Shown here piece by piece: positions 42,021-52,977 of a stretch of 64,000 nucleotides of DNA. The position numbers and the translations under genes are program-made. Position 1 is the stretch's first letter; the number at the start of each line of letters is the position of its first letter. Under the pieces are notes generated by a model, which was not told where the DNA came from, did no database searches, and saw only the letters and a list, made by a program, of their open reading frames with translations. The DNA comes from Sphaerolaimus hirsutus (Eukaryota > Nematoda > Chromadorea > Monhysterida > Sphaerolaimidae), in NCBI GenBank assembly GCA_964036195.1, contig OZ038456.1, positions 7,192,001 through 7,256,000 on the forward strand. The letters are read 5' to 3'.

Positions 42021-42875
42021 TAAAAAGATGTGAAAATTTGCAATTTTGAGCAAACATTTTTTTCAATCACATCAATGAAAGCAACAACAAGGCACCAGTT
42101 CTGCAAATTAGCAGCTAGCTTCTTAAGTAACAGGATAGAAAACGTTTTATCGAATTTAACAGACACTCGAGTTATTGTAAAATTTTACTAAAATTGTACA
42201 AAAATTCGAATTATTGTACAATTTTACTAAAATTTTACAAAAATTTGAATTTTAGTAAAATTGTATTTTTATTTTATTAATTTTCCATTTTATTTTAAGT
42301 TATTTTATTCTCTACTTTTCCATTTTATTTTTATTTTTATTTTTTTCTGAGATTTTGCCAACCCTGTTCACTACTCGCTAAATATACTCTTTCTGTACTC
42401 TCAAACATTACTCTTCTGTACTCGAGTACTCTCAAACGTAAGCGTACAGGCTAGTACAGATACTTTTTCATATGCAAGTTCGAAAGTTTTCGTATGCGTA
42501 TTTACTCGGTACTCGAGTATGCGTACTTTTTGAGTAAAAGTAAAGACGCATTAACAACTGTGGGGGCAGTCATGCTAGTTTTTATAGCAACCACTTTCAC
42601 AAATGCAAATGTAACAAAGAACATTTTGTTTGAGCGGTTTCCACAGAGAACGAGCGCTCTAGCGTGTTTGCATTATCATCAATGTGATGCTGATGAATGA
42701 TGACAATCGCATTCAGTTCAATTCAGTAATGTGCCGTATTTACACGAATAATTCCTCCCTCTTGAATAATTACCCCTTAGGTAAGTCCCGCCTGTTAGAC
42801 CAGTGAGGAAAAAATAATACCCCTCTCGAATAATTCCCCCCTAAGGGCTTAGGATCAATTCGTTATGTCCAGTAT

Positions 42876-43016
42876 TATTGGATGCGCTTATGGTATTATT
42901 CCAAGCTAGGCAGTGGCGAGATGTTGTAGTTTTATGATGTTTATTCGGAGGTCACGATCACGGGCGATAACAGATTAAATAAGTTAAACACGACATAACG
43001 TCAATAGCGTGCTTCA
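42876..43016 (-). repeat. 3' LTR of the Gypsy element
   Basis: This 141-bp repeat is identical base for base to 47985-48125. On the element's strand it begins TGAAGCACGC and ends GCGCATCCAATA. The target duplication AGTAT lies outside at 42871-42875. A purine-rich tract on the element strand (43035-43049) precedes it. Confidence 0.9.
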
Positions 43017-43073
43017 CATCAACAAACCAACAAATTCCCCCCTCCTCTCGAGGAGCGGGGTATCAATAAAGGC

Positions 43074-43947
43074 TCAAACAGGTATATCGGTGTCCTCGAC
43101 ACCATCAACCACAGGCTGCACCACAGCGGCGCTATCATCAACATTAGCCTCAGACCCTTCACCATTTGCCAAAATTTTCTCTTCAGTCGCCGACTTATAA
43201 AAATTCACCCTATCCAACAAAAAAGTTACACGTTTTTTCAAATTATCATTTTCACTGCGAGCCTCTTCCAGCTCAGCCGAATTGTCGCAAACATGAGATT
43301 TCACGAACTCTTTGGCGGGCCGGTACCGGGATTTCATCTTGACATATCGGTCGTGGAGGGTGTTGAAGTCCTGGATGTCCTTCTCGCGGAGGGCACGCTC
43401 GTTGCGCAACTTGTCCTTGGCGTGGCGGTTGCTCTCTTTCAAGTCGGAAATTGTCTTGCTGCAGCTTTCCAACTGTTGACGTAGGGTTCGGATTTTCTGA
43501 AAAAAACGTGAGTTCCGACAAAATGTTCGCGCATCAACAGACAACGTAACATGGAGAAAATGGGGAGAAAATGACGTTTCATGTGAGTTCCGACACATAC
43601 CCACAGGTCAACAGACAACGTAACTCCAAAATTTCTGAACTTTCCAAGCCATAATTGTAAACCAGTAAAATGAATGAAATACTTCACTACTGCATGCGCC
43701 CAAGCAAAGAAACGCTGGAAAAATCCATGGAAACTTGACGGACATCTTTGTGATGATCGTTCTCGGACTTGAGGTTGTAGAATTTTTCAGCGTAATCGAC
43801 CACCGGGGCATGTTGAACTTGTGTAGCGGGATGAAGTTGAACTTGTGCGGCGGGATGAAGCGCATGTTGGCCATAAATTGAGTTGACTGGCCGCAGCATG
43901 TTACCGGAAGGCACGTTAGTCGAAAAATCTCGCGACAGTGGATTCAT
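43074..43947 (-). CDS. Third, spliced ORF of the Gypsy element, coiled-coil protein
   Basis: Minus-strand exon 1 runs from ATG at 43947 (MNPLSRDFSTNV) to a donor CAA|GTTTCC near 43729. Exon 2 starts after TTTTTTTCAG near 43501 with KIRTLRQQLESCSK and ends at 43074. The joined frame keeps phase. Exon 2 is rich in charged heptads (LKESNRHAKDKLRNERALR, then EARSENDNLKKRV), typical of a coiled coil. A short repeat (HPAAQVQ/HPATQVQ) lies in exon 1. Position after pol is where some Gypsy elements carry env-like ORFs. However, I see no signal peptide or membrane segment, so this is not an obvious envelope. Function unknown. Confidence 0.6.
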
Positions 43948-44053
43948 TTTGGCATCGATTTTGCGTTTTATTTTTTATCACAATTACGATTACGGGGTTG
44001 GAGCACAGAATAGAGAACCAGTAAACGAAGTGTGCCAAAAAGGAAGTAAGCGA

Positions 44054-46696
44054 TCACGACGCTTCCGAGGCGCACTTCTGCGCATGCGAAAGTTTCCACA
44101 CAACTCTATGCGGCACCGAAAATGTTTCGCCATCATGATTTCGCAATAAAAGTGTGGAACCGGATACACTAATGACAACAAATGGGCCTGTGAATTTTGG
44201 CATATTCTTTTCAGACGAAATACTCTTGACCATCACACGATCATCCGGCGAAAATACGGTAGCATGCGCCGAATCAAAATGCCGCTTGTAAATTGATTTA
44301 TTTTTGTCACTCTGCGTTTGGGCCATTTGCCTGGCCACCTGTGGATCTATTTGTCTTGCCGCCGCAAAAAACAAGTTCCAGTGCGGCAAATGCCCAAATA
44401 CCAAATAAAAAGGACAGCATCCTGTAACCCTATTCATGGCTAAATTGCACCGCAAAGTAGCCATTGGCAGCAGATCCCACCATTTTTGTAATGGAAATTC
44501 TCGTGAGCAAAATAACAAAGCTTCGCGTAATGAGCGATTTGCTCGCTCCACTAAACCGTTAGCGGCCGGATTACAGGGCAATGTAGGGCTATGGGTAACG
44601 CCAAAGGTATCGCACAGGGTTCGTAGTTCGGAATTAATAAACTCGGTGCCTCTATCTGTGATTATAACGCGTGGCGCACCACAAAACATGAATAAGTGAT
44701 TATAAATGGCCCTTGTCACAGATGTTGCAGTCAACGATCTCACAACAGATGTAATCATATATCTAGACAAAGCATCGATTGCAACCAAAATTTTCTTCTG
44801 AGAATTCTTATCGTAATACATTACATCGATGTGGAAAATATCAAATGGCTGTGACGGTGTGACTACATCTCCCAGGGGACCAGAATTCACTCTATGAGAT
44901 TTGACAGTCATACACTCGGCGCATTGTTGGCAGAATTCCAAAATGTCACTTTTCATGTCTGGCCAAGCAAAATACTGACATAATAAATCCAAAGTTCTGG
45001 CTTGACCGCCATGACTGGCGTACACACCTAAATGTGCCTGGATCAAGCATGCATGTTGCCAGGCGCGAGGAGGCCAAATAGACAAATGACGTGAGGATGT
45101 TGGTGCGCGAAAATATAGGATTTCATCAATAAGATAAGCGTCTGCAATAGACTCTGGTTCTTTTTCCAATTTCTCAATGATCTTAAGCAACACACTATCG
45201 GATCTCTGCACCGACTTCCAATTAATTTCGGCGCGCGTGGATAACAAAGGTTCCGCTCTCAAACATGCAGATATTGGCATTTTGCCAGTAGTAGCGTGTT
45301 GGCCATGGACTAATTGTGATGGTTTGCATAATTCATCTTCACCGAATTCAGTTTCTGAAATTGGGTTACGCGAAAGTGCGTCCGCTACAGAATTTTGGAC
45401 GCCCGGACGATGGACGAAAGAAGTAATTTTGTCCTGAAGGAAGATAGCCCAGCGTTCCAATTTAGAATGATGCGGGCTGCGTAACACTTGTTGGATTCCA
45501 GAATTGTCCGTGATGACGGTGACTTTTTGTCCTTCCAAATAATCCGCAAACCGGCGTACAGCCCAACAAATGCACAAAGCCTCTAAAGAAGCAGCAGAGT
45601 ATGACGTATGTGGATGTGTGAGTTTCTTTGAAATATATGAAATTGGATGTAATTGGCCATCATCCCCATACTGGGACAAAACTGCTCCCAGCCCCACGCC
45701 GCTGGCGTCAGTCTCGAGGACGAATCCTCTAGGATCATCAAAAACTGGATGAGCTAGAACTGGTGTAGTGGATAGTAAATGTTTTAGTGTATCCCAGGCG
45801 CAAAGCATGTCCTCTGTCCATTCAAAAGGTGTCGAACCATTTTTTGGAACATGGCCTTTCAAAACGTGGTATAACGGTGCGGCTATCCGGCTGAAATTGG
45901 GAATAAAATGAGAATAGTAAATACATTTTCCGAGGAAACGCCGCAAATCTTGTTTAGTGTGAACTTTCGGTTGGTCAATGACCGCTCTGTAACGCGCAGG
46001 TGCCGGAGAAATCCCTTTTTCTGAGATCTGGTGTCCAAGATATTTCAATTCACTGGCAAAGAATTTGCATTTGGCCGGTTGAATTTTGAGATTGGCCCAC
46101 CTTAACCTTTCGAAAAGTTGTTTCAAATGCACAAAATGCTCATCAACGGTGAAACTACTGCACAAAATGTCGTCGATGTAAGCCCGAACCCACGGACTTG
46201 CAGGGTCTGAATTCAAACCCGCTAATAACATGTTCATAAGCCTCTGGAAAGAAGCTCCGGCATTCACAGTACCAAATGGCATTCTCGTATATCTGAATTG
46301 CCCGAGACTACAGACAAAAGATGTTCGCTCGCGCGTTTCCTCGTCGGCAAGCGGGACATTATAATATCCATGGCGGATATCGAGGGCTGAGAAAATTTTC
46401 CGACCCGAGAATTCGGACAGCAACTCGCCAATGCGAGGTAGCGGGTATGAGTCGATTTTTGTTATTAAATTCACCAATTTAAAATCGACGCAAAATCTGA
46501 AATCCGAGGTGCCCTTTGGGGCGATAGTGATGGGTGAGGCCCAAGCGCCGTTTGACGGCTCTATGATGCCTTCTCGCAGCATCGAAGCAATCGTCTTGTG
46601 AATAAAAGCCCTTTTATGTCGTGCCTCATATCGAACATCGACGGCATTTTGCCAGTAGTAGCGTGTTGGCCATGGACTAATTGTGATGGTTTGCAT
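44054..46696 (-). CDS. Gypsy pol polyprotein fragment: reverse transcriptase, RNase H, integrase
   Basis: The frame is 880 codons. RT motifs appear in order: FRFCVDFKLVN, FSALDIRHGYY, MPFGTVNAGASFQ, the catalytic RAYIDDIL, and YLGHQISEKGI. RNase H shows FVLETDASGVGLGAVLSQ, SLEALCICWAV and ITDNSGIQ. Integrase has an H-H-C-C finger (HLGVYASHGG ... CQQCAECM) and the D, D, E residues in FHIDVMYY, IITDRGTEF and GLVERANRSL, then a C-terminal GPFVVISVSGSTLLLRNHD region. The first 17 residues come from the duplicated pol patch read in another frame, so the RT lacks its natural N-terminus and no protease is encoded. It overlaps gag by about 20 bases. Confidence 0.9.
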   Translation of the reverse strand: MQTITISPWPTRYYWQNAVDVRYEARHKRAFIHKTIASMLREGIIEPSNGAWASPITIAPKGTSDFRFCVDFKLVNLITKIDSYPLPRIGELLSEFSGRKIFSALDIRHGYYNVPLADEETRERTSFVCSLGQFRYTRMPFGTVNAGASFQRLMNMLLAGLNSDPASPWVRAYIDDILCSSFTVDEHFVHLKQLFERLRWANLKIQPAKCKFFASELKYLGHQISEKGISPAPARYRAVIDQPKVHTKQDLRRFLGKCIYYSHFIPNFSRIAAPLYHVLKGHVPKNGSTPFEWTEDMLCAWDTLKHLLSTTPVLAHPVFDDPRGFVLETDASGVGLGAVLSQYGDDGQLHPISYISKKLTHPHTSYSAASLEALCICWAVRRFADYLEGQKVTVITDNSGIQQVLRSPHHSKLERWAIFLQDKITSFVHRPGVQNSVADALSRNPISETEFGEDELCKPSQLVHGQHATTGKMPISACLRAEPLLSTRAEINWKSVQRSDSVLLKIIEKLEKEPESIADAYLIDEILYFRAPTSSRHLSIWPPRAWQHACLIQAHLGVYASHGGQARTLDLLCQYFAWPDMKSDILEFCQQCAECMTVKSHRVNSGPLGDVVTPSQPFDIFHIDVMYYDKNSQKKILVAIDALSRYMITSVVRSLTATSVTRAIYNHLFMFCGAPRVIITDRGTEFINSELRTLCDTFGVTHSPTLPCNPAANGLVERANRSLREALLFCSREFPLQKWWDLLPMATLRCNLAMNRVTGCCPFYLVFGHLPHWNLFFAAARQIDPQVARQMAQTQSDKNKSIYKRHFDSAHATVFSPDDRVMVKSISSEKNMPKFTGPFVVISVSGSTLLLRNHDGETFSVPHRVVWKLSHAQKCASEAS

Positions 46697-47915
46697 AATT
46701 CATCTTATGATCGTATGTTTGATCAGGTTGGAACATGGTCGTGTACACCTTATAGCCTTCACCCGACAATTTGGTGGCGAAAATATCTGTCCAAAAATGC
46801 TGCAACAATGACTGGTCGGGAATAGAATTGGCCGTCGACAACACGTGACGTTTCCATTCCGAGAACTTTATGACGTCAGACTTTCCCTTGAAAACCGGTA
46901 TTTTGTCCATTAAATGTGATTTTACGATCATCCATTGATGTAAAACATCGAGACTAGTTTTCTTTGACATGGCCTGTGGGGCCTTCGAAAAATCATTGAG
47001 GAACCAAGGGTCCTGTGGGGGGTCGATACCGGGATCCGGCAACACATTTTCAGCAATTGTGATTTCAGCGTCATCAGCTTTTAACTTGTCATCAACAGAA
47101 ACAGTAACCTCTTCACTTTTTACCATTTTTTTGACATTCCCCTCTCCAGAATTGTCAACTTCAGCCGTCAACTGGTTTGTCAACTCACCAGATGTAACCT
47201 CGGCACCCACATGAATGCCGGCATTTTGCATGCGCAAATCTTTCATTTCCTGGACAGCGATTTCAAATAGGCGCTCGACGCGGGAAAGTCGAGCGTCAAA
47301 ACCAGCGACGGGATTGTCAAGAGTTTTTGGCTGGTCATCCGAAGAAGGCACTAAAGGTGTCTCCATCACAAAATGGTTGCCGGACAGATGATCCACAAAA
47401 TCCACTTCCTCCAAATATCTACCCGGCGGAAAACGCGAAGAATCGACCAAAAATAAATTCCGCGGTCGTGGTGCCAAAATATCCACAGAGGGAAAAAATG
47501 CGGAAACCAGGACATCGGCTACCGCATGAGATGCTTTGAACTGTTCCAGACTATCAATGGCTGCAAAACTCGGCGGAGGAGAATTCATGAATGGTGCCGG
47601 AATTGCACAACCCGACTGATTAATCCTGACAGGTGGCAGCACAAATTGTGGTAGGGGTACTGACCGAGAAATTTGGCCGCCGGATGAACGAGGGTGGACT
47701 GGGACGACATCTCCCAAAACTTCGGGCGCTGGCTGCCAAAAATCCCCATGAGGTGACAAAGGAGCAGAGAAAATCCTTTGCGTGGCTCTTTGCAAGGCAC
47801 TGGCCTGAAACTGACGCTCCTGAGCCGAGTCGGGATGAAAACGAGAGACCGGGTTCACCGGGTGTGAACGCGTGTGTCGCCGCGGCACTTCTCTATCGGA
47901 ACTTGATTGAGACAT
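46677..47915 (-). CDS. Gypsy gag polyprotein, C-terminally truncated
   Basis: The likely start is the ATG at 47915 (MSQSSSDREVPRRHTRSHPV); an upstream GTG-initiated extension reaches the LTR but is less likely. The N-terminal half is proline-rich. The C-terminal half contains a capsid-like segment (DKIPVFKGKSDVIKFSEWK). Translation ends eight residues into the duplicated pol patch. No CCHC zinc knuckle is present, which Gypsy gags normally have downstream. The product would be a capsid-type protein without a nucleocapsid domain. Confidence 0.7.
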   Translation of the reverse strand: MSQSSSDREVPRRHTRSHPVNPVSRFHPDSAQERQFQASALQRATQRIFSAPLSPHGDFWQPAPEVLGDVVPVHPRSSGGQISRSVPLPQFVLPPVRINQSGCAIPAPFMNSPPPSFAAIDSLEQFKASHAVADVLVSAFFPSVDILAPRPRNLFLVDSSRFPPGRYLEEVDFVDHLSGNHFVMETPLVPSSDDQPKTLDNPVAGFDARLSRVERLFEIAVQEMKDLRMQNAGIHVGAEVTSGELTNQLTAEVDNSGEGNVKKMVKSEEVTVSVDDKLKADDAEITIAENVLPDPGIDPPQDPWFLNDFSKAPQAMSKKTSLDVLHQWMIVKSHLMDKIPVFKGKSDVIKFSEWKRHVLSTANSIPDQSLLQHFWTDIFATKLSGEGYKVYTTMFQPDQTYDHKMNYANHHN

Positions 47916-47984
47916 CCGAAGAAAAACTATCTCGCCAGCCTGGGCAGTTCTTTGACAAAAACTTGTCCCCAGCACGTCCACCAC

Positions 47985-48125
47985 TATTGGATGCGCTTAT
48001 GGTATTATTCCAAGCTAGGCAGTGGCGAGATGTTGTAGTTTTATGATGTTTATTCGGAGGTCACGATCACGGGCGATAACAGATTAAATAAGTTAAACAC
48101 GACATAACGTCAATAGCGTGCTTCA
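47985..48125 (-). repeat. 5' LTR of the Gypsy element
   Basis: It is identical to the 3' LTR at 42876-43016. The AGTAT duplication follows at 48126-48130. On the element strand TGGTGGACGTGC begins one or two bases after the LTR and is the likely primer-binding region; I cannot name the tRNA. Confidence 0.9.
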
Positions 48126-48130
48126 AGTAT

Positions 48131-48712
48131 GAATAAAAATGGCATGTAAGTGTGTTTACTGTCTCGAATAAGACCCCCTTTGACTAATTCCCCCTTGAAT
48201 AACTCCCGCTTGAGTAACCCCCATCTTGAACCCCCCAACCATTAACAAAGTTAACAAAAGTTTACAAAGTTAACAAAACTCATTCATAAACACCTTCCCG
48301 GACAAGTTCACCACCCATTTTTTTATTTCACTTCGAATGCAATAGCTCTGTCCATGGGGGTTTTCTAAAGCTGAAACTTTGTATATATAAAGTTGTAACA
48401 CCCCTCTACTCCCCAACAATGGGGGAGGTGCGGAGACTCACTAAGGGGTGGTTCGCCCTATATGCAACATTTTTTTTGGCGTTTTCGGTGTCCCAATCAA
48501 GTTCACCACCCACTTGATTGGCTACACTACGAGGGCCATATCTCCAGTTGTGAGGGTGGTATAAAGCTGAAATTTGGGGGATGTCTTGCCAACAACCCCC
48601 CTCACAATACACCAATGGGGCGGCTGCCGACGACCGACTAAAGCATGGGTCAATGCATATAAAGTTGACCATTTTCTAAGAACAGCCCAAGTGTCCCAAA
48701 ACAAGTTCATCA
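48131..48712. repeat. Repeat fragments with CAAGTTCACCACCCA phrases
   Basis: The phrases CAAGTTCACCACCCAC and ATAAAGCTGAAA(C/T)TT recur two or three times at spacings near 190-230 bp, suggesting an old tandem or divergent duplication. The first 100 bases resemble an eroded CCGTATT-family interior (GAATAAGACCCCC). Confidence 0.4.
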
Positions 48713-50735
48713 CCCAACTGCATTTTAAAAATGTTGCAACAACATACCTAATATAAAACTGAATCGGGTTGGAACCCTAGTTCAGGCAAGAAAAATTTTT
48801 TTTCAGTAGGGCACCCACCCTGTCCCATAAACGGTAGACCAAAAATTTGACTTTAAACCAATTTTTTGTTTTACACTTAAAAAGTTGGTTTACAAAGTTC
48901 ACTAGAGAATGATCTAAGGTTCAAAGTTATGTAAACAACATAACCTCTAAAATGCCTCCATAAGGAAATTTACTCTGGGTGAATTCTATGATGTCAAAAT
49001 GATGTCATTGCAGGAACAAAATTTGACAAAATTTTCACTTTTTCATTCACCCCAAATAAATTTACTTATCGAAGCATTTTAGAGGTTATGTTGTTTACAT
49101 AACTTTGAACCTTAGACCATTCTCTAGTGAACTTTGTAAACCAACTTTTTAAGTGTGAAACAAAAAAATTGGTTTAAAGTCAAATTTTCAGTCTACCATT
49201 TATGGGACAGGGTGGGTGACCTCAGAGTTGGAAAAACGTATTTACGTTTACCCGAAATACCCGGTTATTCGGGTATTTATACTTACGTTTACGTTTACAT
49301 TTTCCAAAAATACCATTACGTTTTGTTACGTTTTCCTGGTACAATTACCCGGGTACCAGAGAAAACGTAAAATTCCAGCTAAAATACACGAAACCGCGCG
49401 TCTGTGAAATGTGGTCTATTACTGCAGGACATATTGATTTTGTGTACATAGTTATACCACTGCACCTAAATAATGCCAATTATGTTGTGTAATTGTCTTT
49501 TTGACAGTGAAAATATTGTGAATAAATACAATCAATCAATTGTAAATGCAATCAATCAATTGTAAATGTAATCAATGTGTCAATTTTGGGATATGAACAG
49601 TGTCTAGGAATGTGTTACCTATAAATACAAGCAGAAAAGTGGAATGTGTTTTTGTTGTGGATTTTAAAATCATTCACTGTTTTGTTTTACCTATTCATAT
49701 CCTGCTGAAGTTTTGCAGTAATGGAATTTTTGATGAAGAAGTGTGCTAATCCATGTGCTAAACTGCGAGGCCATCAGCACCAACATTCGTAAACAAATAG
49801 ACAAAAATTTAAATAAGATTTTTTTGTTTGCTATGAATGTAAGTGAAAAATATGGATGGAAATTATGTATACATTGTTGAAAATGTCACAACAATGGTAA
49901 TTTCAGAAGCTCTGCTCATATGGGGCACTTCTTGAAATTTTTACGTTTACGTTTTTTTTACGTATTCCTTGGTAAACACGGCGGACTTTTTGGAAGTCAT
50001 TGTTCTACGGGATTTTTGTACAAGTGTGAATACTTAAACTTGGCACACGTCCAAGTTCCTTGCGTTTCATGCAATCAAGTTTAAAGACGCGCGACACACC
50101 ATTCGCGTTCGCGTTCAAATCCAATTCAGCGACCGCAAATTGCCGCTAATGGCGACCCACGTACTCGTTGAATCTTGTGTTGACTTTGGTAATTCCGCAA
50201 CCACTATTGGTGACGCGAAAGGAAATCGTGCGTCTTTAACTTTTTGTTAGGAAATGCAAGGAATTTCGACGTGTGCCAAATGCATACGGTACTTTTTCGG
50301 AGGAATTTGTCTGGGCTGCGACGATAAGATCCGACCTAAGGCCTTACAATCCGACTTTCAATAACGATATGCCAATCAAATTCATATCGTTCGCATATAA
50401 AAGTCGAATAGAATCAAATGTATCGTGAACCGAATGGAATCCGTCCATTCAAGTTCGAATTTAAAAACATACGTCATTGGTAACCAAGGGCCGAATCACT
50501 GATTCGTTTCATGTCTGCCGAGTTTATTTTAAAAATACCTACCTTACATTTTAGTATTTATACTTTAGATTTGGAAAAGGTATTTACGTTTACGTTTACG
50601 TTTTCCAAAAATACCAGTATTTGAACAACTCTGGGTGACATACCGAAAAAAAATTTTTTTGGCTGACTTAGGGTTCCAATCCGATTAAGTTTTATATTAG
50701 GTATGTTGTTGCAACATTTTTTTAATGCAGTTGGG
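48713..50735. repeat. Large inverted-repeat element, interrupted by a hAT copy
   Basis: CCCAACTGCATTTTAAAAATG, ATACCTAATATAAAACTGA and GGTTGGAACCCTAG on the left are mirrored at 50670-50735. A second, inner palindrome spans about 48820-49215 (TTTAGAGGTTATGTTGTTTA / TAAACAACATAACCTCTAAA). The element 49223-50633 was inserted into its right half. Confidence 0.6.
49223..50633. mobile_element. hAT-like CAGAGTTG element, 8-bp TSD
   Basis: It begins CAGAGTTGGAAAAACG and ends TTGAACAACTCTG. The flanks GGTGACCT (49215-49222) and GGTGACAT (50634-50641) differ at one position. The interior has the TTTACGTTTACG and AAATACCCGG phrases typical of this family. Its middle (about 50030-50520) is GC-balanced but I recognise no protein there. 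Confidence 0.75.
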
Positions 50736-50739
50736 TCAT

Positions 50740-51183
50740 AAACGTATTTTTATTTTACTCCCACATGAGTACAGAAAACGTAAAGTATTATTTTTACTTC
50801 TACGCTGAGTAAAATGTGAGTAAAATACTTTTTTCCAGAGAAAACGTAAAAATGAGCATTTTTGCCCGGGAAAACGTAAAAATGATTATTTTTTCTCACA
50901 GAAAACGTAAAAGTGGGTATTTTTCTCACAGAAATAATGTAAAAATTGGTGTTTTTGTCCTATGTCAGTTGTCCACACAAGGACACATTTGTTTGTCAGT
51001 TTCTGTGTGGCAAAATGATATTTTCTGTCCCCTTAAAATACATTTTCTGTACCTCGTACTTTCAAAAAGTACGCGAGTATGTGAGTACTGGTATTTTTTT
51101 CCGGGAGGAAACATAAACGTATTTACGCAGTACGCGAGTATACGTATTTATCGAGTAAACGTAAATACGTTTTAACAACTATG
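50740..51183. repeat. CAACTATG-ended hAT-like repeat, left end eroded
   Basis: It has AAACGTAAAAATGA and TTTTCTCACAGAAA repeats, then CGAGTAAACGTAAATACG and TTTTAACAACTATG as in 25018-25525. The left terminus is not recognisable. Confidence 0.5.
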
Positions 51184-51191
51184 CATCATAC

Positions 51192-52191
51192 CAGAGTTGC
51201 GAAAGCGTATTTATGCTTACCCGAAATACCCGGGTAAATGGGTATTTATACTTACGCTTACGCTTACGCTTTCATAAAATACCCGTACGCTTTATTACGC
51301 TTTCCTGGCCAAAATACCTGGGTACTAAAAGCGTAAAAAAATTTTCACACAGCACAGTTTTACACGTTTCAAAAAGTGTAAAACTACAAAAAAATTAAAG
51401 TGAACCAGAACACATAACAAAAAATAACTGTGAAATCACACAATAACATCCGTTCCGAGCATTGCAACTGTATGCACAAAGTTATAAACAATGTCATAAC
51501 ACTAGTGGCTACTGCAGGACAACCCAAAATACCCTTAGCTAAATTTTAAATTGACATAAAAATGGGGCTTCGTCTGGTCTCGATGATAGGTATACGCGGC
51601 GGACAGCACACTTAGTATGAAAACCTACCATAACCCATCTGAATAAGAAACCAAAAATTATTCAGTTTTTCACCGTAATATTTCGTTTTTAGTATGGAAT
51701 AATTAATTACGAAATTTATTACAAGATTTTATTCATTGAATTATGGTATGTTTTCATACTAGGTGTGCTGTCCGCCGAGTATAGCCGTGGCGCGATTCCG
51801 CCATGGCGCTTTTTCTAATGCCATTGCCAATGGTGCCATAAAAATGGCGCCATGTGCCAGAAGCACCATGACACTTTTTGCTGGCCAGGTGCATTGCCAG
51901 GGCACTTTTACACCACTTCCTCATGCATCACTCCACATTCATACATCTGATAAGCCATCTAATATCATCTAAAGTTGAAAGCAAAGGCGTTTTCGATGGG
52001 CTTGAGCAAGCCTTCGGCGATTCTACAGCAAAAGCCCTTTCTAAAAAAATTTTACGCTTACGCTTTTTTTTTACGCTTTCCTAGGTATTTAAAAAATACC
52101 TTACGCTTACAGTATCCATACTCAAAATTTGGAAAGTGTATTTACGCTTACGCTTACGCTTTCCAAAAATACCGGTATTTTAACAGCTCTG
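51192..52191. mobile_element. hAT-like CAGAGTTG element, perfect 8-bp TSD
   Basis: The ends CAGAGTTGCGAAAGCG and TTTTAACAGCTCTG are flanked by a perfect CATCATAC duplication (51184-51191, 52192-52199). Inside lie a fragment of the TATACTCGGC/GCCGAGTATA repeat (about 51580-51785) and GCGCC-type sequence (51787-51925). Confidence 0.85.
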
Positions 52192-52252
52192 CATCATACC
52201 ACTCTTGCATTTAAAATACAGCTTCATGCAAATTAAGCACAGGCGGCGGCTG

Positions 52253-52645
52253 GGGGCAGTCCCAAGCTCTGTAAAGTGTAAAGTAAAGTGTCAAATGTAA
52301 AGTCAAGTGTCAAGTCAAATGTCAAATGTAAAGTAAAGTGTTAAGTCAAATGTCAAATGTAAAGTCAAGTGTCAAGTCAAATGTCAAATGTAAAGTCAAG
52401 TGTCAAGTCAAATGTCAAATGTAAAGTAAAGTGTCAAATGTAAAGTAAAGTGTCAATTGTGTATCCAAATCTTATGTTTTTGTATCCAAATCTTATGTCG
52501 AAAAATAAGATTTGGATACAAAAATATAAGATTTGGATACGAAAAAAAAAGATTTGGATACACAATTGACACTTAACTTTACATTTGACACCTTACTTTA
52601 CATTTGACATTTGACTTGACACTTTACAGGGCTTGGGATTGCCAC
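52253..52645. mobile_element. TCCCAG-type MITE, long subfamily
   Basis: It starts GGGGCAGTCCCAAGCTCTG and ends GGGCTTGGGATTGCCAC. The arms contain five or six tandem AAATGTAAAGTCAAGTGTC units and the core TGTATCCAAATCTTATG in both orientations. The flanking triplets are CTG (left) and CAG (right), one base apart. Confidence 0.7.
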
Positions 52646-52977
52646 CAGGTGTTTTTGGTTACATGGTTACAATTCATGTTGATAAAATGAAATAAGACAA
52701 CTGTGTCTTAATTATTTTACGTCCTCTAATGCAAATTGTGAAACACTGGGGGGGGGGGGGGGTCGATTTAAGAATATGGAATTTATCGCTGAGGCGGAGT
52801 TCGACTCTGCTTTTGATGCCGGGTTATGGTTTTTGTTAGCAAATGAACATGCGAAAGAACAAGAACATGCATCTCCCCATTGTATGCAGCACCCCCCCCC
52901 CAATTCAATTAGCTAATTATGCTGCGAGGTGTTTGCAATCTATCCATTCATTTAGCCCTGACGGCTGTGTCACAGTT

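Larger units (their letters stand above)
38140..42366. repeat. 4.2-kb inverted repeat with CAGGGTTGG ends
   Basis: The left arm begins CAGGGTTGGCAAAATCTCAG and runs to about 38497. The right arm (about 42010-42366) is its mirror, including TTGCAAATTTTCACAT, ACCTTGTTGTTGCT and AGATACTAGCTGCC-like phrases. The ends match the hAT-like element at 7769-8818. The space between is filled with TA-flanked, GCGCC and satellite sequence. No 8-bp duplication is clear outside the arms. Confidence 0.65.
42876..48125 (-). mobile_element. Ty3/Gypsy LTR retrotransposon, recently inserted but internally rearranged
   Basis: The element is 5250 bp with identical 141-bp LTRs and a perfect 5-bp duplication AGTAT (42871-42875, 48126-48130). 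On the minus strand the order is gag, pol (RT, RNase H, integrase) and a spliced third ORF. The gag-pol junction is damaged: 64 bases at 46643-46706 repeat 45276-45339 of pol exactly. Gag zinc knuckle, protease and the RT N-terminus are absent. Identical LTRs mean the insertion is young, so the defect probably arose at or before reverse transcription and the copy was mobilised in trans. Confidence 0.9.
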
